Shown in pieces: positions 57,401-64,000 of a DNA stretch of 64,000 nucleotides (position 1 is the stretch's first letter; each line of letters opens with the position of its first letter). Under the pieces are notes generated by a model that was not told the DNA's origin, made no database searches, and was given only the letters and a program-made list of their open reading frames with translations. The position numbers were made by a program, and so were the translations under genes. This stretch comes from Ceratodon purpureus (lineage: Eukaryota > Streptophyta > Bryopsida > Pseudoditrichales > Ditrichaceae), in NCBI GenBank assembly GCA_014871385.1, contig CM026427.1, forward strand, positions 9,722,430-9,786,429. The letters are read 5' to 3'.

Positions 57401-60400
57401 GCGGAAGTCGACACATCAATATCGTCTGTCGGATTATTGAGATTATTTCATGTCTCCAAGTTTCCAAGGTATCTAGGTAGATTGACACAAATAAACCATC
57501 TGTCATAGGTTTTAGATTGTTTACGATATCTAATTTCCTGACGTACCTTGAGGAATTGGCCACATTGAATTCAACAGTCTAATTTCAGAGATTATTTCTA
57601 CTGTCTTACTTCCAACAGTACCAAGGTAATTGGACACAATCAAAACCATATGTCGGATTTCAGAGCTAATCTAAATTCTCCAACTTGACAGAGTACCCTG
57701 CGGTCATCGACACATTAAAATCATCTGACACACTTTAGAGAGTACTTCTTCGGACAAACATTCCAGAGTACCCAGGTAAATGGAAACAATAAAATCATCT
57801 GTCGGATTTCTAAACTTGTTTGCTATCACCAACTTGACAAGGTACCTTGAGATGATTGACACTCGAAAACCATCTGTCGGATTCTAGAGATAATTTCTTG
57901 CGACAAGTTTCCCAGAGTACCTAGGTAAATGTACACAGAAAAACCATCTGTCGGATTCTAAAGATGATTTCTCGACTCAAACATTCCAGGGTACTTCGGT
58001 ATTTTTCGCATTTTGAGGCACATTTTCCTTAATATTACTATAAAAACACATCTTAGTGCAATTAATTGATCCAAATCATCTAAACGTATGTAAAATCTCT
58101 GTGGTACCTTGCTACCATGAGTGTTATAAATTGATCTGTCGGATTTTTTAGAAAATTTCCGCGAGCTCATTGGGCACATCCCCTCGGTATTTGAACGTCC
58201 GAAATTTCTCATAAGAATCCGACAGATCATTTCTACGAAATTAATGGGCACATCCCCTCGGAAATTGAACGTCCAAAACTTCTTCCAAGAATCCGACAGA
58301 TCATTTTAAAGGAGCTCAATGGGCACATCCCCTCGGAAATTGAACATCCAAGATTTCTCATAAAAATCCGACAGATCATTTCTACAAACTTTATGGGCAC
58401 ATCCCCTCGGAAATTGAACATCCAAAATTTCTCATAAGAATCCGACAGATCATTTCTACGAACTTAATGGGCACATCCCCTCGGAATATGAACGTCCGAA
58501 AATTCTTCCAAGAATCCGACAGATCATTTAAAGGAGCTCGATGGGCACATCCCCTTGGAAATTATACATCCTAAATTTCTCATAAGAATCCGACAGATCA
58601 TTTCTACGAACTAAATGGGCACATCCCCTCGGAAATTGAACGTCCGAAAATTCTTCCAAGAATCCGACAGATCATTTTAAAGGAGCTCGATGGGCACATC
58701 CCCTTGGAAATTATACATCCTAAATTTCTCATAAGAATCCGACAGATCATTTATACGAACTAAATGGGCACATCCCCTCGGAAACTGAACGTCCAAAATT
58801 TCTTCCAAGAATCCGACAGATCATTTTAAAAGAGCTCGATGGGCACATCCCCTTGGAAATTATACATCCTAAATTTCTCATAAGAATCCGACAGATCATT
58901 TCTACGAACTAAATGGGCACATCCCCTCGGAAATTGAACGTCCGAAAATTCTTCCAAGAATCCGACAGATCATTTTAAAGGAGCTCGATGGGCACATCCC
59001 CTTGGAAAATATACATCCTAAGTTTCTCATAAGAATCCGACAGATCATTTCTACGAACTAAATGGGCACATCCCCTCGGAAATTGAACGTCCAAAATTTC
59101 TTCCAAGAATCCGACAGATCATTTTAAAGGAGCTCGATGGGCACATCCCCTTGGAAATTATACATCCTAAATTTCTCATAAGAATCCGACAGATCATTTC
59201 TACGAACTAAATGGGCACATCCCCTCGGAATCCGAACGTCCAAAGATTTACAGAACAATCCGACAGACCATTTTTGAGATCAATTTCCACTCATCACCAC
59301 GAATTTGAACGTCCTGTTTTCAAAGAATAACCCAATTGATCAACTCCAAAGTATTTACCTCGTTTTGAAATCCCTTGCCATGGACTGGATTTGCAACGGC
59401 TTGCTCTCTGTTGAACTTTGTTTGCAGCCTATCCTTGGCTTCCTTCACGGCCTTGTCCACAGCTGCCTTCATCTCGTGCCCTGAATCATCACCAGGGTGC
59501 TCGTTGATCCAAATTTGAGAAGCCTCCTCTGCGACTTGGGCCAATGTTGCCTGTTTCAGTCCACGTGCCATTAACATCTCGGGACTTGAATCATCCAATT
59601 ACGAATTGACAGCACTGATTTCTTATAACACTTACGCTGTGTAAAAACGTCACAAATACTTCTTGAGGCATCGAATGCCACGACTTCTTAGTTGAACTCT
59701 TCGTGCGCGCCAGAAGATCCGGCGTTAGAATTCCACTCCTTTCCAGCTCCTCCACAGACATTTGCCCGTACGTCTGTATCTTGTGTAGAGTGTGCGGCAG
59801 CCTTTCTTTGACGTAAGCATCCTCATTGGCCCTGTGTCGAATACAACACACACTTCTTAATATCAAAGATTCTAAATTTCCATGTTATTATATCCAACAT
59901 CAACATCCGGAGAAATACAATACTCTTGCACAGTTTAGGACTCACTTGTTGATGGCATGCATTGCTGTCACTAGAGCTTCACGGCTTCCCTTCACATCGA
60001 GCAGAATACAGTCCGGCCTTCCGTTTGCTTTAGCCCATTCAAGTCATCTGGTATTCCACTTCGATGAACTCCCGCCATGCCCTTGTGCGGTGGTTACCAT
60101 CGAAGACATAAAACATCTTTCCTGTAAGATCTTTTGTCTCCCTGTGCTGCCTGATCTCATCCTCAAACGCAGCGTTTAACACCTTCCAAGCGTTACACCA
60201 TCCTGACTTCATCTCCTCGGTGACACTTGCGACGTCCCCCGTGTGCGATGTGTCTGCAACATAAAATGCCCCAGACCCGGGTCTTATGCCGTTGAAGAAC
60301 TCAGCTGCAACTTCTGTACATCACTCTGCATTGCTGGACGCACGAAATCACATGGGATTAACCGGCATAAGGGAATCTTGATCATTGAATATTGGTGAGG

Positions 60401-60931
60401 TCTGCGGCGCATTTTGAGTAATGCAGCGTATGGGGTCCGGCTTCAACTCCTCCCTGAATTGACGGAATGCTTGCCGAACATTCACAGGCTTTCGAGGAGG
60501 TTCAATCTCTTCCACCTGCCCACCAAGGCTCAATAGAGTATCAGCGCCGGCTTCGCCATCACCAACTTGGGTCTGATCCTCGGTCTGATCGTCATCCTCC
60601 TTGCTGTCCTTGTCCTTGCTGGGTTCTTGCTGAAACCAGTCCTCCTCCGGCTGCTCACGCGAGCCATCCTCCTGCTGCTCACGCGAGCCGTCCTCCTGCT
60701 GCTCACGCGAGCCCTCCTCCTGCTGCCGCTCGAGAACCCCGCCTTGCCCACTTCATCATCTCCTTCGAGCAAGGAGCCCATAAAGTTTACTTTGGTGGGG
60801 CCCTGCCATTACGGATGGGAGGTTTGCGAACTACCCATATCCTCGTCCATGAAGGAACCTCTCGGAATATCGTCTATCACGCTCTTCACTGCCTCTGTGG
60901 CCGCGTCCACCATATCGTGGGAAGTGCTCAT
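54478..60931 (-). CDS. Gene B: ParB-like / DNA methyltransferase-like protein, multi-exon, 5' part damaged
   Basis: Well-supported exons: 59831-59636, about 59605-59359, 56975-56757, 56639-55148, 55043-54816 and 54712-54478, with GT-AG borders. The start ATG at 60931 follows an acceptor, cttgcag. The 5' exons contain YVFDGNHRTRAWREF, a ParB/Srx-type DGNHR loop, but show several frame breaks (near 60,809, 60,330 and 60,046), so the gene may be decaying at this end. The large exon carries a basic nuclear-type region (KKRKRGAKSASKES, KKRSRGKK) and ADLIIIDIPEG, at the place of the DPPY-like motif. It then reads DVLFIESLIRATTDPGDVVV into DIGAGTG, completed across an intron by ASIKACRQSGRNIVALEDD. 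Motif IV before motif I is the beta-class order. Motif I is intact; the DPPY motif is altered, so activity is uncertain. It shares overall architecture with gene A and holds two 74-bp arrays in its large intron (57.0-59.4 kb). Confidence 0.75.
57275..57990 (+). repeat. Array 1 in the large intron of gene B, about 74-bp period
   Basis: About nine to ten diverged units carry the core catctgtcggattt, with core starts near 57352, 57427, 57501, 57575, 57651, 57726, 57800, 57875 and 57949. The spacing is 74-75. The rest of the unit has gatgatttctt, caacttgacaaggtacct and gacacaa words. Units differ much more than in array 2, so this is the older array. Confidence 0.92.
58172..59285 (-). repeat. Array 2 in the large intron of gene B, 15 units of 74/75 bp
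   Basis: The phrase gggcacatccc starts at 58172, 58246, 58321, 58395, 58469, 58543, 58617, 58692, 58766, 58841, 58915, 58990, 59064, 59139 and 59213. Each unit carries aatccgacagatcattt. Two unit types alternate (ctacgaactaa versus taaaggagctcg after the core), so most of the array is a 149-bp dimer repeat. The core is inverted relative to array 1. Confidence 0.97.
60652..60735 (-). repeat. 24-bp coding repeat in the first part of gene B
   Basis: Three copies of ggctcgcgtgagcagcagga plus ggac on the minus strand encode GSREQQED units in the acidic leader. Confidence 0.85.
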
Positions 60932-60936
60932 CGCGC

Positions 60937-61066
60937 CCTGCAAGGTAGAGGCACGTTACATGCAAGTCAATAGAAGGCCCGCATTTCAGAGCACAACAAA
61001 TACACCCAAATGCGAAGCATAACATCATAAACCCTAAGAAGTCACAAAAAACCCTAAGCAACACTT
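60937..61066 (-). promoter_or_regulatory. 5'-UTR intron of gene B
   Basis: A donor (gtaagtgttgc, just below 61067) and an acceptor (taccttgcag ending at 60938) frame about 130 bp before the ATG. Gene A also has a 5'-UTR intron ending a few bases before its ATG (gcagggcg context in both). Confidence 0.55.
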
Positions 61067-61069
61067 ACA

Positions 61070-62000
61070 GATGTAATGCGTATTATACGGCAATCCGTCA
61101 CTAGCTGTTGTGCACTCCCAATGATTAAAGCCTTGAAAAAAACGCCGCTCTTGACACCCACAAACCCTTCTCGGCCACAATAATTCAGACCTCGCACTAT
61201 CCACCTAAACCTTGCAACGGCAACCCAGATGGAGATGTGCTCTGAAGCCGCCCCCTCTCAGACCCTCTCAAACCTATACTTACACCATTTCAGCATACCC
61301 TTAACCTACCAAAGAACCTCACTCCAAACCCCTCCATGCATCTCCGACCTCCAACACGACAACCCTCAGCAGACTGAAGAGCAAGGCTCCCCGTCTGTCA
61401 ATTTATGCGTGCTTACTCCCTTGCCTCGAGTGGCTTCTAAGTCACACTTCTTGCTCACTCCCGTGCCACGATTAGCTTCTAAGCCACACTTCCTGCTCGC
61501 GGCGGCGCCTTCCACTCTACCCTAACCGCGACAACCATCAATTCCTACAGCTAACTACAATGAATGACCGCACCAACTTCCTACTCAAAGATAAGTATGA
61601 CAATGACTGTGATGGCATGCCAAGAACCTACAAACTTTTAAACCCTCATAAGCCACTAGTACACACCGCGGCCGGCTTCAACCCGGTTGGATGATGACTA
61701 CAACCACTCCCTCCTCTACGCCCAGCGTACCATGAAAATTGCGACGGCAAACTATTAAACCATAAAACATTTATTCATGACGATCAAACTACTCACTATT
61801 CTGAGGCCGCAAACCAGTCCTACGAGTACTTGATCCCGACCTGGCACTGGCTAGCGAAAATCTCGCTGATCAATCATGATGCTACAACAGCTGCGTCTAG
61901 AACGTACCAAGACATCGTGCTGACAAGCTTACATCAGAATGTCGCGGCTGAAGAATGGAAACTGGCGTGTAGATCGCTGAACACCCTCCTTGAGACGGCC
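61070..62000. other. Intergenic region upstream of gene B
   Basis: No convincing gene. At 61,409-61,500 a segment with ggcttctaagtcacacttct is duplicated in tandem (about 50 bp per unit). The promoter of gene B should lie here, but no TATA box is clear. Confidence 0.5.
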
Positions 62001-62004
62001 ACCG

Positions 62005-62271
62005 TCATTTGCCCGTCAACGAAGTGATTGCTGCTAACTTTCGTGCCGATCCTCCAGTGTTGACGCTCGGACACCCTTCAATCTTGGATCTCGAGTCCCT
62101 GAGAATCGAGCTTACTGAACGAACAACCTTGCTTTGACTCTTGCTCTGACTCTGATACTTCCTGTCCGTCAAGCGCAACCCCGTCTTACTCTTTCTGCGC
62201 TTCTTCCCTGATCTCTCCTGGGTTTCTTCACTGGGGGAGCCTAACCCCCCACTCCGATGTGACTTGGGCAT
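62005..62271 (-). CDS. Possible small basic protein or first exon
   Basis: The ATG at 62271 opens MPKSHRSGGLGSPSEETQER, followed by KKRRKSKTGLRLTDRK, a nuclear-type basic cluster, and a serine-rich end. It is divergent from gene D. There is no family match and no splice support, so this may be a chance frame. Confidence 0.25.
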   Translation of the reverse strand: MPKSHRSGGLGSPSEETQERSGKKRRKSKTGLRLTDRKYQSQSKSQSKVVRSVSSILRDSRSKIEGCPSVNTGGSARKLAAITSLTGK

Positions 62272-62712
62272 CTGTGACGGTGAACGTAAAACTTACTTCG
62301 AAGACAAAACCGGCTCATACTCTTATCAGATCCTTGATGCATTGAGAGAGAAATGAACCTCAACCGTGCTATGTTGAAAATGACTAAGGCCAATGTGTGA
62401 TGCACTTAGGCTAAATGTCCCCCACCGAGCTCTGAGTTCGCCTATTAATTGAGGTTCCATAGGGCGTCATAGGCTTTGCCATGACGGTTTCTTCTCATAG
62501 ACGATTTATTTTTGAATCTGTCAGTCATTAATGCTGATTGTGTGCCCAAAATAAAGCTGTTCAACTATATTCTGGGACATGATACTGGACTTGAACCACG
62601 CTGCAATGGTGAACTATCACCTACTTGGTTACAAAACTCTTAAACCACCCAATGCAACAGCCTTCCTGCTTCACTTCGGCTCTTCCACTCTGTGCACATC
62701 TTACCCGTAGAG

Positions 62713-64000
62713 ATGGCTCGTATACGTGCTGAAGGTCACGATGTTCCATTCTGTGTCCCATGTAATTCGGAGGGTGTAGGGTCGATTACCGCTACCTTGT
62801 TGAGCGTGAGATACAACCTTGTTCTTGAGTCCGTCCATCTTGAGGAAGAAATTGTCAACGACGACGGCGAACTGATTCAAACTGTATATCAGATGCCGAT
62901 TAGAGCTAAGGATGGTAGGGAGTGGCTTCTTGAGGCTAGAAGATATGTCGTGAGGGGACTCACTGCGGATCGTTGGGCTGCATCCACTGAGATATTAACA
63001 CCGGGCCGATCCATGACATCGACTGTCGATGTTGGAACCGAGCCCCATCCTCCTGTGAAACAACCCGTAGCTCAACGCATTCATGTCCTAAGTGAGTCAG
63101 ATAAGGATGATTTCGTTACGCCGTCCCAAGCTCAGCCTAGTTCTTCGCAGAAACCAGTATCGGGTAGCTTCAGTGTCATCCCCGGCCTTATGCGTCTTTT
63201 TTCCAAACCCGGAGCGAGGAATGCATTGTCGAGGTTGGACTTTAGAGCACTTCAGAGGGATCGGGTGCCATTTCTACCGACCGAGTTTAACGGGGACGTG
63301 CTCTTCGAGCTTCCACCAATCCCTGATCGCGGCACTGCAGCGAGCGCAAAGTCGATGGCAGGATGGATAAGAAGTACGACGCACATCCATGGTGCAAGAC
63401 CATGACGACCAACATCACAAACGACCAAGGACTGACTTTCAGATATTCTGTATGTGCAGGTCATCTGAAATGCCAGAACGAGAAGTGCGACTTCTTGCTT
63501 CGAGGAGACAAACGCAAGATGGAGGTGAACGAGTCTGAGTGGGACGGTGTCACGCTTACCCCGTTTGTCGTTGGTTGTGATCCTCCTCCGAAGTCCACAC
63601 TTGTATGCAAAATCTGCAGATATCCCCCGGAATGCATCGCCACGTGCCCTGCAAGGATGTACTACGTGCTCGGGAATCCTGCGATGTCACGTGCGTGTAT
63701 CCATATCGGTACACATAACCACCCTGTTGGATACGTTGAGTGCAGGGAGACCAAGCAGAAGGTTCTCGACCTACTCGAGTTGCATATGCAGAACACTCCG
63801 TACGCCAAGACATCGGCCCTAGCTCTAGAGGCGAGTAAGGATTTTCTGAGTGAGTACCTCCTAACTGCACCGGGGGAGAAGCGGACCATTCTTTCGGACG
63901 AAGAGTTGGATGAGGTGTTCAAGAAGTATTATACACTCAGCAAGCCCGGGCTTAAGAACGCCGTGACGACCTTCAGGGGGATCGGTAACCTGGGCATTAT
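62713..64000 (+). CDS. Gene D: transposon-type protein with Cys/His-rich domain, runs off right edge
   Basis: The ATG at 62713 opens MARIRAEGHDVPFCVPC, with a Ser/Pro-rich linker to about 63320. One frame change lies between about 63325 and 63360; after it the frame MDKKYDAHPWCKTM is open to the window end. The second part has GHLKCQNEKCDF, VCKICRYPPECIATCPARMY and ACIHIGTHNHPV. The C-x4-C, C-x2-C and terminal H-N-H spacing recall WRKY/GCM1/FLYWCH-type zinc fingers found at the N-terminus of several transposase families. Assignment to one family is not possible. The frame change may be a mutation or a sequence error. Confidence 0.5.

Noticed and set aside
57275-59285. CRISPR-like array of regular repeats
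   Set aside because: Whole units of 74/75 bp repeat with no unique spacers, inside a spliced eukaryotic gene. It is a tandem satellite, not a CRISPR array.
61229-61525. Plus-strand open frame of 98 codons upstream of gene B
   Set aside because: Its reading is dominated by a local tandem duplication and lacks splice or domain support.

Overview
The window reads as nuclear DNA of a land plant, most likely a bryophyte (moss-like). It carries spliced genes with GT-AG introns, an intronless plant-type Crooked-neck (CRNKL1) gene, fragments of plant housekeeping genes (presequence protease, NYN/LOTUS protein, aldo-keto reductase, ubiquitin E4 factor), plant-type HAD/FCP1-like proteins and several classes of DNA transposon. 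The species cannot be named from sequence alone.

Layout. (1) 1-13,850: a gene-dense, GC-richer block. It holds an interrupted transposase-like gene C (minus), a long three-exon gene A (plus; ParB-like region fused to a decayed methyltransferase-like domain), and three FCP1-like HAD genes, the second broken by a 1,868-bp CACTA element. About two dozen copies of an interrupted palindrome, gtcggc-nnnnn-gccgac, are scattered through the introns, spacers and even exons of this block, and I found none after 13,844. (2) 13,850-17,000: AT-rich, no gene seen. (3) 17,000-30,400: the intact CRNKL1 gene, a possible coiled-coil gene, then a co-directional row of truncated gene copies (PreP, NYN-LOTUS, AKR) with mobile insertions, and a small uncharacterised gene. 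(4) 30,400-43,700: AT-rich DNA with transposon material: a decayed Tnp2-type transposase gene, a captured E4-ligase fragment near 58-bp direct repeats, inverted-repeat elements and a second Harbinger-type MITE. (5) 43,700-61,100: a second gene block. It holds small uncharacterised genes, including a paralog pair with similar promoters, three 82-84-bp hairpin elements and gene B (minus), a divergent relative of gene A. This block has its own signature palindrome, tgtcggatccgaca. (6) 62,000-64,000: start of another transposon-like gene (gene D) running off the edge.

The most interesting pattern joins blocks 1 and 5. Each holds one ParB-like/methyltransferase-like gene, and each such gene has an intronic tandem array with a period of about 74 bp. 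Each array monomer carries the core motif that is also dispersed over that block. The two motifs differ but share the half-site GTCGG. This looks like two related large mobile elements, each marking itself with a private DNA motif, perhaps recognised by its own ParB-like protein. The arrays, motifs and gene structures are seen directly. The recognition link is inference.
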